From an uncultured Sphingomonadaceae bacterium (GTDB lineage: Bacteria; Pseudomonadota; Alphaproteobacteria; Sphingomonadales; Sphingomonadaceae): a stretch of DNA of 64,000 bases. Below, one piece after another: positions 46,587-55,842 of this stretch. The stretch is from NCBI GenBank assembly GCA_947493215.1, contig CANLQE010000001.1:1799404-1863403 (forward strand), written 5' to 3'. A program made the translations under genes and the position numbers. How positions within the stretch are numbered: position 1 is the first letter of the stretch; the number at the start of each line of letters is the position of its first letter. The notes under the pieces were generated by a model. The model saw nothing but the letters and a program-made list of their open reading frames with translations. It searched no databases and was not told the origin of the DNA.

Positions 46587-49355
46587 GTGAAAGCGAGTTT
46601 GTCTGTGAAGCATAAAAAACGGCTCCTGCCCATGTTGTTGAGTGGTACTATTTTGGCAGGCATCTCGGTGCCGGGACATGCGCAGGAAGCGCCTGCTGTC
46701 CAGCCAGTCCTGCCAGTTGATAATACGATCCGGTCCATTGTCGTAAACGGGTCTCAGCGGCTGGAATCAGGCACCGTCCTCTCTTACATGAAATTGCGGG
46801 TTGGCCAGACCTACACGCAGGAATCGGCTGACCAAGCGCTGAAAGATTTGTTCGAGACGGAATTGTTCAAGGATGTCAGCATCCGCAACAATGCCGGCGC
46901 TGTGGTCATCGAGGTGATCGAAAACCCGGTGATCAACCGCATATTGCTGGAAGGCAACAAGCGGATCAAGGAAGACAAAATTCGCCCGGAAATCCGTTTG
47001 GCGCCGCGCCAGATTTTCACGCGTTCCAAAGTGCGCGCCGATGTGGCGCGTATTGTTGAGCTCTACAAACGTAAGGGGCGATTCGCGGCGAGCGTCGAGC
47101 CTAAAATGGTTCAGCTTGATCAAAACCGTGTCGATATCGTTTTTGAAGTCAATGAAGGCCCGAAATCCAAAGTTCAGCAAATTAATATCATTGGGAATGA
47201 AGTTTTCTCCGATGGTAAGCTCCGTGGCGAGATGGCCACTAAACAGGCACGCTTCTATCGCTTCTTCAGCTCCAGCGACACCTATGATCCGGATCGGCTT
47301 GCCTTTGACCAACAGAAACTGCGTCAATTTTATCTGACCGAAGGCTATGCCGATTTTCGTGTGATTTCAGCGGTGGCGGAACTGACGCCAGACAAAAAAG
47401 ACTTCATCATCACCTATGTGGTGGAAGAGGGTGAGCGTTATAAATTTGGTGACGTTGCTGTTGAAAGTGAAATTCGTGACTTTACCGCCGAAACGTTGAC
47501 GCCGCGTTTGCCGATGAAAGAAGGTGATTTCTATAACGCTAAACAAGTCGAGGACACAGTAGAAAGCCTCAGTGAAACCGCAGGTTTATTCGGTTATGCT
47601 TTTGCCGATGTTCGCCCGGAATTTGATCGCGATAAAGAAACTCTGACGATGGGAATTACGTTCAAGGTTGCTGAAAGTGACCGGGTTTATGTCGAACGCA
47701 TCGATATTAACGGAAATACACTGACTGTAGACAAAGTCGTTCGCCGTGAATTCCGTTTGAATGAAGGTGATGCTTTTAATAGTTTTCAAGTGAAGCGCTC
47801 CGCCAACCGGATCAAGTCTCTGGGCTTTTTCCAGGATGAACTGGAAATTGAACAGAAACAGGGCAGCGCACCTGACCGGATCATTTTGGAAGCCAATGTC
47901 GAAGAGCGTGCGACCGGTGAGTTGCAGTTATCCGCCGGTTTCTCAAGCGTTGAGAATTTCATTCTGCAGGCATCTGTCCGCCAGCGTAACTTCCGTGGCA
48001 AAGGACAAGAATTGCGCGCGAGTGTGAGTTATTCCAGCTTCTCGCAATCTATCGAACTGGGTTTTACAGAACCTTATTTGTTTGACCGGAACATTGCAGT
48101 TGGTGTCGATCTTTTCCGCCGCGATTTGAATAGTTTTAACTTTGTCGGCAATGATCGCGAGACAACTTTTGAACAGCTGACCACGGGTTTCCAAGTCCGT
48201 GCCGGTGTGCCGATTACTGAATATTTCTCCGCTTCCCTGCGCTACGGGCTCAGCTTTGATGATGTGACATTGGACAGAAATCTGTTCTTCACCGATTTAG
48301 ACGGAGACGGTGCGCGCGGAAACAGTGTTGATGATATTTGTGATCCACTGATCGCAGGCCGTTTTCTTTGTGATGCCCTTGGTCAGCGAACGACATCGTC
48401 TATCGGCGCATCGTTAATTTACGATGATCGCGATAATCGCGTCCGGCCTACTCGTGGGCAAACCGTAGTAGGCAGTTTGGATTTTGCCGGTTTGGGTGGT
48501 AGCGTCAAATATCTAAAAGGGCGCCTTAACGCGGCCAAATATTGGCGGCCTTTTGGTCAATTTATTTTTTCGATCAGCGGCGAAGCGGGCTATATTTATC
48601 CGCTGGAAAATCGCGGCAGTCCTGACGATGGCATTGACGATGTTCGCCTTACTGATCGCTTTTTCCTCGGGGAACCGCAGATTCGCGGATTTGGTATTCG
48701 CGGTGTTGGTCCTCGAGTTGTTCGTAACTTTACGATACCAGGACTGGATGCAGATGGTAACCCGATTAACCAGATTATTGTGAACGAAAATGGACGGCAG
48801 ACTGACGATGCCATCGGTGGCCGTGCCTATTATCTGGCGCGTGCTGAATTGGAAATTCCGCTCGGCTCCGGTATTCGTGAGCTAGGACTAAGGCCTTCGA
48901 TCTTTGTCGATGTGGGCGCAGTATTCAATGTTACCACTCCCATTTTGCAGAATCCTCAGTTCTTTGGAGACCTTCAGGAGCGGGATGCCAACGGCGCAGG
49001 CGTTACAATAGGGCGTGTTGATACTGATGGCATGCCAGTCCTTGGTACGGATGGCGTGCAAATCCAAGACCCAGTATTTGTTGAAAATACTCTGGGATTT
49101 TTGAGAACAGATCCGGATGGCAACGCTATTATTACGCCGCAAGCGGTCGATGCTAATGGTAATCCGTTCCCAATTGCAACAACCTTTACCGAACAGTTCT
49201 TTGGCGATAGCATCAGCCCACGTCTTTCCGTTGGCTTTGGGGTCAACTGGAACTCTCCATTCGGTCCGTTTAGGATCGATATCGCACGAGCTTTGTTAAA
49301 AGAGCCCGGTGATGATACTAAACTATTTACTTTCAACGTAGGAACACAATTCTAA
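46587..49355 (+). CDS. bamA: Outer membrane protein assembly factor
   Basis: A 922-residue Omp85 protein, which inserts beta-barrel proteins in the outer membrane. A signal peptide (about 1-32, GHAQ) is followed by five POTRA domains (about 45-460; IRSIVVNGSQRLESGTVLSYMKLRVGQ starts the first) and a 16-strand barrel ending in FTFNVGTQF, the C-terminal aromatic end. At 922 residues it is longer than the E. coli protein; extra length is in loops such as the Asp-rich DLDGDGARGNSVDD and the segment DPDGNAIITPQAVDANG. The GTG at 46587 has only a weak leader. It is adjacent to skp. Confidence 0.96.
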   Translation: MKASLSVKHKKRLLPMLLSGTILAGISVPGHAQEAPAVQPVLPVDNTIRSIVVNGSQRLESGTVLSYMKLRVGQTYTQESADQALKDLFETELFKDVSIRNNAGAVVIEVIENPVINRILLEGNKRIKEDKIRPEIRLAPRQIFTRSKVRADVARIVELYKRKGRFAASVEPKMVQLDQNRVDIVFEVNEGPKSKVQQINIIGNEVFSDGKLRGEMATKQARFYRFFSSSDTYDPDRLAFDQQKLRQFYLTEGYADFRVISAVAELTPDKKDFIITYVVEEGERYKFGDVAVESEIRDFTAETLTPRLPMKEGDFYNAKQVEDTVESLSETAGLFGYAFADVRPEFDRDKETLTMGITFKVAESDRVYVERIDINGNTLTVDKVVRREFRLNEGDAFNSFQVKRSANRIKSLGFFQDELEIEQKQGSAPDRIILEANVEERATGELQLSAGFSSVENFILQASVRQRNFRGKGQELRASVSYSSFSQSIELGFTEPYLFDRNIAVGVDLFRRDLNSFNFVGNDRETTFEQLTTGFQVRAGVPITEYFSASLRYGLSFDDVTLDRNLFFTDLDGDGARGNSVDDICDPLIAGRFLCDALGQRTTSSIGASLIYDDRDNRVRPTRGQTVVGSLDFAGLGGSVKYLKGRLNAAKYWRPFGQFIFSISGEAGYIYPLENRGSPDDGIDDVRLTDRFFLGEPQIRGFGIRGVGPRVVRNFTIPGLDADGNPINQIIVNENGRQTDDAIGGRAYYLARAELEIPLGSGIRELGLRPSIFVDVGAVFNVTTPILQNPQFFGDLQERDANGAGVTIGRVDTDGMPVLGTDGVQIQDPVFVENTLGFLRTDPDGNAIITPQAVDANGNPFPIATTFTEQFFGDSISPRLSVGFGVNWNSPFGPFRIDIARALLKEPGDDTKLFTFNVGTQF

Positions 49356-50005
49356 TGACCTTTTCAACCAAGACACTTTTGAAATCGGCCGCCTTGGGGC
49401 TTGCAACCTTGTCGGTTCCGGCATTGATCGCATCCCCCGCTGTCGCTCAGTCCAGAACCAGCGTCGCGGTCGCCAATTACGAAGCAGCCGTGGTAAAGTC
49501 CCAAGCTTATCAGACCGCTGTGGCGCAGATGAAAACTACCTATAAAACTGATATTGAGCAGACAAATGCTCGTGCAGCTGCTCTGCAGGTTGAGTTAAAG
49601 CCGCTTGTCGATGCTTATAATGTTGAGGTTCAGAAGCCTGGTGCCACTGCACAAACAGTTGCACCGCAGGCGCAAGCCCTTCAGGCAAAGCGGCAAACTG
49701 GTCAGCAAGAATTGGCCCGTTTGCAACAGCGTGTGACCTTGGCCACTGCCTATGTTGAAGAGCAGGTCGGCATGAAACTGAATGATGCCATCAAGGCGAC
49801 AATGAAAGCCAAAAAAGTCGATCTGGTTCTGCAACCACAAGCGATTGTTGCGCGGGAGCCTTATGTCGATATCACTGATGCGATCGTGTTAGAGCTTAAC
49901 AAGCTGGTTCCTTCCGCTTCGATTACACCGCCAGCAGGCTGGAAACCTGGTCAGGCGCAACAGCAGGCACAACAGCCAGCTGCTGCCCAACCATCAGGCC
50001 GGTAA
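49355..50005 (+). CDS. skp: OmpH/Skp family periplasmic chaperone
   Basis: A 216-residue protein with a signal peptide (about 1-31, VAQ), a long alpha-helical coiled-coil middle (about 75-150) and a mixed C-terminal part, the OmpH fold. Skp binds unfolded outer-membrane proteins and hands them to the Bam complex. Its tail is Gln/Ala/Pro rich. It shares one base with bamA (TAATG). In most Gram-negatives lpxD follows, but here fabZ comes next. Confidence 0.93.
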   Translation: MTFSTKTLLKSAALGLATLSVPALIASPAVAQSRTSVAVANYEAAVVKSQAYQTAVAQMKTTYKTDIEQTNARAAALQVELKPLVDAYNVEVQKPGATAQTVAPQAQALQAKRQTGQQELARLQQRVTLATAYVEEQVGMKLNDAIKATMKAKKVDLVLQPQAIVAREPYVDITDAIVLELNKLVPSASITPPAGWKPGQAQQQAQQPAAAQPSGR

Positions 50006-50013
50006 AAGACATA

Positions 50014-50472
50014 ATGTTCGAACCGTTGGATTATGACGTCACCAAAGTGATGGCGGTGCTACCGCACCGCTATCCCATGTTGCTGGTCGACCGTGTCGAA
50101 GAACTGGTCAAGGACGAGTCCATTCGCGCGGTGAAAGCCGTCACGATGAACGAAGGGTTTTTCCAGGGCCATTTCCCCGGACGCCCGATCATGCCGGGCG
50201 TCATGATTGTTGAAGCCTTGGCCCAAGCCGCCGGGGTTTTGGCGATGGAAAGCTTTGGTCTTGTCGGCTCCGGCAAGCTGGTTTACTTCATGGCGATTGA
50301 CGGGGCAAAATTCCGTAATCCTGTCGAGCCGGGTTGTTTGTTGTCGCTCAACGTCGAATTTGTCCAGAAACGTGCACGGGTCTGCAAATTCTATGGCAAA
50401 GCGATGATTGGTGACAAATTGGCGGCCGAAGCCAGTTTCACTGCGATGATTGCTGATCCACCCAGTTCATAA
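50014..50472 (+). CDS. fabZ: 3-hydroxyacyl-ACP dehydratase
   Basis: A 152-residue hotdog-fold enzyme that dehydrates 3-hydroxyacyl-ACP in fatty acid synthesis. The catalytic His and neighbouring residues are in [20 protein letters not shown] near residue 50, preceded by [13 protein letters not shown]. In LPS-making bacteria it lies between lpxD and lpxA. Here neither is present, in line with sphingolipid-based outer membranes. Confidence 0.97.
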   Translation: MFEPLDYDVTKVMAVLPHRYPMLLVDRVEELVKDESIRAVKAVTMNEGFFQGHFPGRPIMPGVMIVEALAQAAGVLAMESFGLVGSGKLVYFMAIDGAKFRNPVEPGCLLSLNVEFVQKRARVCKFYGKAMIGDKLAAEASFTAMIADPPSS

Positions 50473-50509
50473 TTGGCAGTATAGAGAGTAAAAGAATCTT
50501 GCACTTTGC

Positions 50510-50533
50510 AGCGGCGGCGGTTAATGCGCCGCT
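50510..50533 (+). terminator. Possible terminator after fabZ
   Basis: AGCGGCG 50510-50516 pairs with CGCCGCT 50527-50533. It is GC-rich but no T-tract follows, so it is a weak terminator candidate between fabZ and rpmE. Confidence 0.4.
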
Positions 50534-50592
50534 TCGCAGACTAATATACGCTTAGGGATCTGGTCGGAAACCAGCCCGTTTTGGAGCAGAAA

Positions 50593-50823
50593 ATGAAAAA
50601 AGATACGCATCCCGACTATCACGTGATCAAGGTCCAAATGACTGACGGTACTGTGTTCGAAACCCGCTCCACCTGGGGCAAAGAGGGCGACACGCTGCAG
50701 CTTGATATTGATCCGAGTTCACACCCAGCATGGACTGGCGGCAACCAGCGTCTTCTTGATGCTGGTGGTCAGGTCGCACGCTTCAACAAGCGTTTTGGCG
50801 GTTTGTCACTCAAGAAAAACTAA
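50593..50823 (+). CDS. rpmE: 50S ribosomal protein L31
   Basis: A 76-residue L31 of the type lacking the zinc-binding Cys (no CxxC). Starts [37 protein letters not shown] is the family core. ATG at 50593 is preferred to the TTG at 50581; GGAGCAG is the likely Shine-Dalgarno. It stands alone and converges with the pxp operon. Confidence 0.96.
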   Translation: MKKDTHPDYHVIKVQMTDGTVFETRSTWGKEGDTLQLDIDPSSHPAWTGGNQRLLDAGGQVARFNKRFGGLSLKKN

Positions 50824-50833
50824 GCTGTGTCGG

Positions 50834-50854
50834 GCAGGGGCTTCACGCCTCTGC
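50834..50854. terminator. Short hairpin between rpmE and pxpC
   Basis: GCAGGGGC 50834-50841 pairs with GCCTCTGC 50847-50854 (one G-U pair), loop TTCAC. It fills the gap between convergent stop codons and may end both units. Confidence 0.5.
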
Positions 50855-51802
50855 TCACCACAGGTTTATGGCTCCAAGCCAAGGCGTGAGCAGCGATAGC
50901 TTCTGGCGATAAATTTCTGTGGCTCGTCCGTTTCCAATTTTCACAAACTGGATTTCTGAACCGGGCCGTAATTGTCCGATCAAATGGCGATCAGCCCTGA
51001 CCACTTGTGCAATTCGTGGATAGCCGCCTGTGGTTTGAGCGTCGGGACCAAGCAGAAATGGTTCGCCATCCGGGGGGCATTGCATCGTGCCCGGAAAAAC
51101 GGGTGCACTTTTCATTTGTAATGCGTTTTCTTGCTCTATTGGAGAGCCTTGCAAGCTGAGACCCATACGATTGGCTCGTAGTCCGATCTTCCGCTTCTGC
51201 CCAAATAATATCTCTTGAGAATAAGAGGTTAAGGCCGAAATCTCCGGTCCAGCAGTGACTCGTATGATATGTTTGTCAGACAGGACTGGGCGCAGGCCAT
51301 CGGGGGTTTGTTTGCTGGTTGTTGGCGACGTACTGCCTTCGATCCATTGTACGCTATCCCCCGCTTGCAAAGCACGCCCCTGAAACCCGCCTAATCCAGC
51401 GCCGAGGTAAGTGGACTGGCCGCCCAAAAGAGATCGCCCCACTATTTCTCTTGCAACCGCCAGATAGGACCGGCAGCCTTTATCCGCTGGACCGACATGA
51501 ATTTCATCGCCGGATTTTGCATGGATCAGTTGATGCAAGGGCCGGTCTTTACCGTTTATGCGAACAAACGCAGCGGCACCGGTGACGGCTATGCCAGTCG
51601 GATGCTCGGCCGCGAATTTGACGTCATCCAGTGTGATTTCTATCGCAATTGCGCCTGCGAGCTTGCCGACTAGATGATTGGCCAAGGCGAGGGACAGGCA
51701 ATCGGCAGCCCCAGCGGCGGGCATGCCCAAATGGCGGTGGCCGGAGAAAGGAGCACCTTGCAAAGTGGTTTGCAAGCCGGGCTTGATGACCTTAAGTGTC
51801 AT
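50855..51802 (-). CDS. pxpC: 5-oxoprolinase subunit C
   Basis: A 315-residue protein of the biotin-dependent carboxyltransferase-like/allophanate hydrolase subunit 2 family (KipA/PxpC). It begins VIKPGLQTTLQ and continues with the GHRHLGMPAAGAAD stretch and the late GRAxE region. PxpA, PxpB and PxpC together hydrolyse 5-oxoproline to glutamate using ATP. It overlaps pxpB by 4 bp and is the last gene of the operon. Confidence 0.93.
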   Translation of the reverse strand: MTLKVIKPGLQTTLQGAPFSGHRHLGMPAAGAADCLSLALANHLVGKLAGAIAIEITLDDVKFAAEHPTGIAVTGAAAFVRINGKDRPLHQLIHAKSGDEIHVGPADKGCRSYLAVAREIVGRSLLGGQSTYLGAGLGGFQGRALQAGDSVQWIEGSTSPTTSKQTPDGLRPVLSDKHIIRVTAGPEISALTSYSQEILFGQKRKIGLRANRMGLSLQGSPIEQENALQMKSAPVFPGTMQCPPDGEPFLLGPDAQTTGGYPRIAQVVRADRHLIGQLRPGSEIQFVKIGNGRATEIYRQKLSLLTPWLGAINLW

Positions 51803-52464
51803 TCAGGTTGTTCTTTTGCGATGGTATCAAATTCAGCCCTGCTGATCGGTTGGAACGAAACCAATTGATTAGCAGATAGCAGTGCAGGTGGATCCTGATC
51901 GGGATCGAATAGTCGATCGGGTGTCCGCCCAATGATCGGCCACCCGCCCGGACTGCTGAAGGAATAGATGCAGCTTTGGTCACCAATGATCCCTATCGAA
52001 CCAGCGACGACCTTCTGTCTGGGTTTAGGCAATCTGCCGATTTCAGTAACGTCCTCAGAGCATTGCAAATAGGCAAAGCCCGGCATGAAGCCGAGCATTG
52101 TTACGGTGAACTGTTGGCCGCTATGCCATCGCAGCAAGGCTTCGACCGACAGTCCCATTTTTTGGGCTATCCAGTCCCGGTCGGGCGCAAACGCTTTATC
52201 ATAACAAACTGGAATGGTGATGGGCCTTGCTTGCGTCACGGTAGCTGCTTGTGGTTGCTGCAACTGCTGTCGGAATAAATCTATAGCTTCATCGGGCGTA
52301 ATTCGTGCAGGATCAAATTGTACCGCGATGCTATCAAGCCCGGATACGACCTCCTGCCACATCGCTTGCTCCCGTATAGAAGCACTTGCCGCATGAACGG
52401 CGTCGACACCATCTAACGGACAGGAAAGCCAGTCATCACAGGCGTGAATTTCTAAAGTGCTCAC
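51799..52464 (-). CDS. pxpB: 5-oxoprolinase subunit B
   Basis: A 221-residue KipI/PxpB-type protein, with the family motif GFMPGFAYL and PRQKVVAGSIGI. It forms the ATP-dependent complex with PxpC. The start overlaps pxpA by 4 bp. Confidence 0.93.
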   Translation of the reverse strand: MSTLEIHACDDWLSCPLDGVDAVHAASASIREQAMWQEVVSGLDSIAVQFDPARITPDEAIDLFRQQLQQPQAATVTQARPITIPVCYDKAFAPDRDWIAQKMGLSVEALLRWHSGQQFTVTMLGFMPGFAYLQCSEDVTEIGRLPKPRQKVVAGSIGIIGDQSCIYSFSSPGGWPIIGRTPDRLFDPDQDPPALLSANQLVSFQPISRAEFDTIAKEQPE

Positions 52465-53225
52465 CTGACTGGTGCTGTGATTGACATGCCCTCAAGCTCC
52501 AGTGCGCGCCGCATGGCTTTTGCGGTTGTCAGCGCTCCCTCGCTATCGGAATGAAGGCACAACGTATCAGCGGGGATGATTTGTAATGGATTGTCCGCAG
52601 CTATCGAGTTTCCGTGGGCCAAGGCCAATCCTTGCAGTACGCGATCTGCATCATTGGCGATAACTGCACCGTCTTCCGTGCGTGGTACGAGGCGAGAGTG
52701 TTTTGTATACCGCCGATCAATAAAGGCTTCCGCAACAAAGCGTACGTCGCTTTCATTCGCTTTCCGATGAAGGGTCGAATGGGCCATGCCGACCAGTGCT
52801 AGTTTTTCCGCTTGCGCGATAGCCATGACTATGTCTGCTAGAGCCTCATCATCCTGCGCATCATTGTAGAGCGCGCCATGCGGTTTCAGATGGGTGATCT
52901 CTGTTTCGGCATCTGCCGCTATCGCCTTGATCGCTTTCACTTGTTCCAGCAAACTGGCCTTCAAGGCGGCGGGCTCAATTTCCATGCTGACTCGCCCGAA
53001 ATTGGCGTGGTCGGGATAAGAGGGATGGGCGCCGGCAGCCACGCCTTTTGCCTTGGCAGCGACTAACATGGCACGCATGGTTTCCGGCGATCCCGCATGA
53101 CCGCCGCAAGCGATGTTGCAGCTCGAGACGATATCCATAATCGCCACGTCGCGCGCTATCCCGTCAGCGCTCTCGTCCTCGCCGAGATCAGCATTGAGAT
53201 CGATTGCTTTGGTCACGGCCACCAT
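52461..53225 (-). CDS. pxpA: 5-oxoprolinase subunit A (LamB/YcsF family)
   Basis: A 254-residue LamB/YcsF-family protein. It starts MVAVTKAIDLNADLGE, with ANIACGGHAGSP-like metal/substrate residues (SSCNIACGGHAG) and HLKPHGALYN. The ATG at 53225 is chosen over an upstream in-frame start at 53306 because family proteins begin near DLNADLGE. It overlaps the transporter gene by 13 bp. Confidence 0.94.
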   Translation of the reverse strand: MVAVTKAIDLNADLGEDESADGIARDVAIMDIVSSCNIACGGHAGSPETMRAMLVAAKAKGVAAGAHPSYPDHANFGRVSMEIEPAALKASLLEQVKAIKAIAADAETEITHLKPHGALYNDAQDDEALADIVMAIAQAEKLALVGMAHSTLHRKANESDVRFVAEAFIDRRYTKHSRLVPRTEDGAVIANDADRVLQGLALAHGNSIAADNPLQIIPADTLCLHSDSEGALTTAKAMRRALELEGMSITAPVR

Positions 53226-54433
53226 CCCATGGCCCGGGCGATGAGCCGGATGCCCAGCATAGAGGTTACCGCCAATATAATCGCCCCGGCAATATTGCCC
53301 TTCCACCCGTTCACATGGCGGCCCAGCAGCGCGCTGTCATTGGCCAGTTTGATCAGGAAAAAGGCGATGATCGGCAGTAATAAGCCGTTAGCAATCTGCG
53401 CCACGAAGATAATCTCTACCGGTTTGTAATTGAGCAAAGCGCCAAATGTACCGGACAATATGACAAGCAATGCGCCGATCCGGAAAGGTGCGCGCGATGC
53501 GTCCTTTCCGGTTTTTCCGAAAATCTCTTGGACGATATACCCGGTGGCCAGCGGCGCGGTGATGGCGGAGGTCAGTCCGGCGGCAAATAGACCCGCGCCT
53601 AATGTCGCGCTCGCAAAACTGCCGAATAGCGGATTGAGCTGCTGTGCCATATCGACGGCGCTGGAAATTTCTCTGCCGCTGCCGAACAGGCTGGCCGCAG
53701 CCGTTGCCAATATGGTGATGGAAACGAGACCACCGATACCGATGGAAACGGCGCTGTCCGTTTGCGCTTCGGCCAGATCAGTCTCTTTTGTCCAGCGTTC
53801 CCGCACGCTCGCGGCATGGAGGAACAGATTATAGGGGACGATGGTGGTTCCGATAAGCGCGATGGCGGTTAACAATCCGCCTTCAGGAATGGTGGGCACG
53901 AACCCGCCCAAAATCGCGCCCATATCTGGTCGGGTCAGGAAGAAGGTGAGCAGGAACGAAGCACACATAAACAATACCATTGCGATCAATATCCGTTCGA
54001 CCCAGCGCGGCTTGGAAAACAAAATCAACGCTCCGGCAAGCACGGCGATCGCGGCAATGGTAAGCGTGCGATTATCCGACAGGTCGCTGTTGAGCGCTTC
54101 CAGTCCCAATAACGCGCCAGAGATATTGCCAGCTTCATAGGCCGCATTGCCCAGCGCCAAAGCCGCGATGAGCAGCAAGGCGGCGAGCCATCGAAGCGGT
54201 GGAGACGCGACCGTCTGCATCATGGCCTCGGCCAAGCCCATGCGCGACACCAGCGCGACCCGCACAGCAATGGATTGCAAAATGATAGTCGTCACTGTCG
54301 CAAAGGCCAGCGCCCAAATCAGCGCAAAGCCAAAATTTGCGCCCGCCAGCGTGCAGGCGGTTACGGTGCCGGGGCCGATAAAGGCGGCCGAAACCATCAT
54401 GCCCGGACCGGGGCGATAGCGCGCTATGTTCAT
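53213..54433 (-). CDS. Nramp-related metal transporter
   Basis: A 406-residue membrane protein of the Nramp fold with about 11 helices. The helix-1 motif normally reads DPGN in Nramp metal carriers, but here is GPGTVTACTLAG, and helix 6 has NLFLHAAS where MPHN-type residues are usual. Transport of Mn2+ or Fe2+ is therefore doubtful; it may be a paralog with another ion or substrate, perhaps linked to 5-oxoproline use. It heads the pxp operon with 13-bp overlap with pxpA. The same Nramp-pxpABC order is seen in other bacteria, as far as I recall. Confidence 0.85.
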   Translation of the reverse strand: MNIARYRPGPGMMVSAAFIGPGTVTACTLAGANFGFALIWALAFATVTTIILQSIAVRVALVSRMGLAEAMMQTVASPPLRWLAALLLIAALALGNAAYEAGNISGALLGLEALNSDLSDNRTLTIAAIAVLAGALILFSKPRWVERILIAMVLFMCASFLLTFFLTRPDMGAILGGFVPTIPEGGLLTAIALIGTTIVPYNLFLHAASVRERWTKETDLAEAQTDSAVSIGIGGLVSITILATAAASLFGSGREISSAVDMAQQLNPLFGSFASATLGAGLFAAGLTSAITAPLATGYIVQEIFGKTGKDASRAPFRIGALLVILSGTFGALLNYKPVEIIFVAQIANGLLLPIIAFFLIKLANDSALLGRHVNGWKGNIAGAIILAVTSMLGIRLIARAMGWWP

Positions 54434-54465
54434 GAAATATGCTGCAATATGATCATCCTAACGGC

Positions 54466-55110
54466 TTACGCGGTCCATGGCCAAGCACGCTCTCGGAACC
54501 ATTTGGTTATCACATATTTGGTTCCGCTGCGCACTTTCATGCCGTGATGAAGCGTCAGTTCGTTCACGCTGCCATCGGCGGACATATTATTCCAGCATAA
54601 GATATTGCCGGTCTTTGGTACAAATTTCTTGTTCAACTTTACAAAGCGGGTCGCACCACCGGCATCGGGCTCGTTCAAATAGATCATGAAGGTCCAAGTG
54701 CGCTGACCGGATTCGGAACAGAATTTTTTGAAATCCTGGCCCTTCGGATCAAAAAAATCGGTATGAGCCTTGAATTCCTGTCCCTCAGCATAGCGCTGGC
54801 CTTGCAGCGGTTCTCCGAATTTGTGGTCGATATTCCCAAAGCGACATATTTTCGCATCTATCTCCGCCACAAATGGGTCAGTGTGATCCAAGTCGCAGGT
54901 TTCACTGGTGCGAAAATAATCATCGCCATTGGCGTCGGCTATTGTCGACGGGCGGCGCTTTTCGTCAATGCGCTGGATAAGCTGTTCACACTCTTCGACT
55001 TTCAGGAAGTTTCTCAGCATGCAAAGCTCGACAGACTTGTTCGGATAGCGTTGCACTTGGCCCAGTGCGACCAGATAGTCGGCAGAAGTGGTGTTTTGAT
55101 CTGTCATCAA
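54466..55110 (-). CDS. 2-oxoglutarate/Fe(II) oxygenase, prolyl-4-hydroxylase-like
   Basis: A 214-residue dioxygenase. The Fe ligands are the His-Thr-Asp in FKAHTDFFDP (about 116-120) and the late His in LHHGMKV; the 2-oxoglutarate-binding basic residue is in GTKYVITKW. The fold matches bacterial prolyl 4-hydroxylase-like proteins, but the substrate is unknown. It stands alone, divergent from gspJ across 105 bp. Confidence 0.9.
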   Translation of the reverse strand: MMTDQNTTSADYLVALGQVQRYPNKSVELCMLRNFLKVEECEQLIQRIDEKRRPSTIADANGDDYFRTSETCDLDHTDPFVAEIDAKICRFGNIDHKFGEPLQGQRYAEGQEFKAHTDFFDPKGQDFKKFCSESGQRTWTFMIYLNEPDAGGATRFVKLNKKFVPKTGNILCWNNMSADGSVNELTLHHGMKVRSGTKYVITKWFRERAWPWTA

Positions 55111-55215
55111 ATAGTCCGAAAACGCTCCTAATTACTGGCGCTTAGATTAAATAAAATTTTGCCCGCTGCAACCGGTCTTTGCTGCTAGGCATAATGGCGA
55201 TATAGAAATGCAAAA

Positions 55216-55842
55216 ATGGCAGGCGCAAAAATCCATCGCAGCGATAGCATAAAGAGGCAAGGCGGTTTCACGCTGGTCGAGATGATGGTCGCTTTGTTTA
55301 TCTTCTCGCTCTTGTCGGTCGCTGGCGTCATGTTGTTGCGCGGTGCAGTCAACAGTAACGCAGTAACCGACACGAAGCTCAGCGATATGGCGCAGATGCA
55401 GCGGCTCGTATCCCTGATGGAAGCGGACCTCAGTCAGGCGCTTCCCAGACCGCATCGCGATGAGCAGGGGGATAGAGTAGCCGCCTTTATCAGTGAAACT
55501 GGTTCCAGCAGCCGTGGACTTTTATCTTTCATCCGCGGCGGACAAAGCAATATCAATAACAAGCCGCGTTCCAATATGCAGCGTGTCTCTTACCAGTTGA
55601 ATGATGGGCGGCTCGAACGGTTGCAATATGAGACGACGGATGGCGGTTCGATCAGTGAGCCGGCATTGTTACTCGATGGTATCAGCGATCTTGGTCTGCG
55701 CTTTCGTGATAAGAGAGGGCAGTGGATAAGCAATTGGCAGAGCGAGCGATTGAGTGACTTGCCGCGAGCGGTAGAAATCCAGTTCGAGCAAAATGACCGG
55801 AATTACCGCCACGTTTTTCTCGTCGGGACGGGTTATTTATGA
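55216..55842 (+). CDS. gspJ: Type II secretion minor pseudopilin GspJ
   Basis: A 208-residue pseudopilin. The prepilin peptidase site is in RQGGFTLVEMMVALFIFSLLS, with cleavage after Gly and the Glu at +5 present; a hydrophobic N-terminal helix follows, then a GspJ-type globular domain. GspJ is a tip subunit of the type II secretion pseudopilus. Upstream gspG, gspH and gspI are not adjacent, which is unusual. Its stop overlaps gspK by 4 bp. Confidence 0.88.
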   Translation: MAGAKIHRSDSIKRQGGFTLVEMMVALFIFSLLSVAGVMLLRGAVNSNAVTDTKLSDMAQMQRLVSLMEADLSQALPRPHRDEQGDRVAAFISETGSSSRGLLSFIRGGQSNINNKPRSNMQRVSYQLNDGRLERLQYETTDGGSISEPALLLDGISDLGLRFRDKRGQWISNWQSERLSDLPRAVEIQFEQNDRNYRHVFLVGTGYL

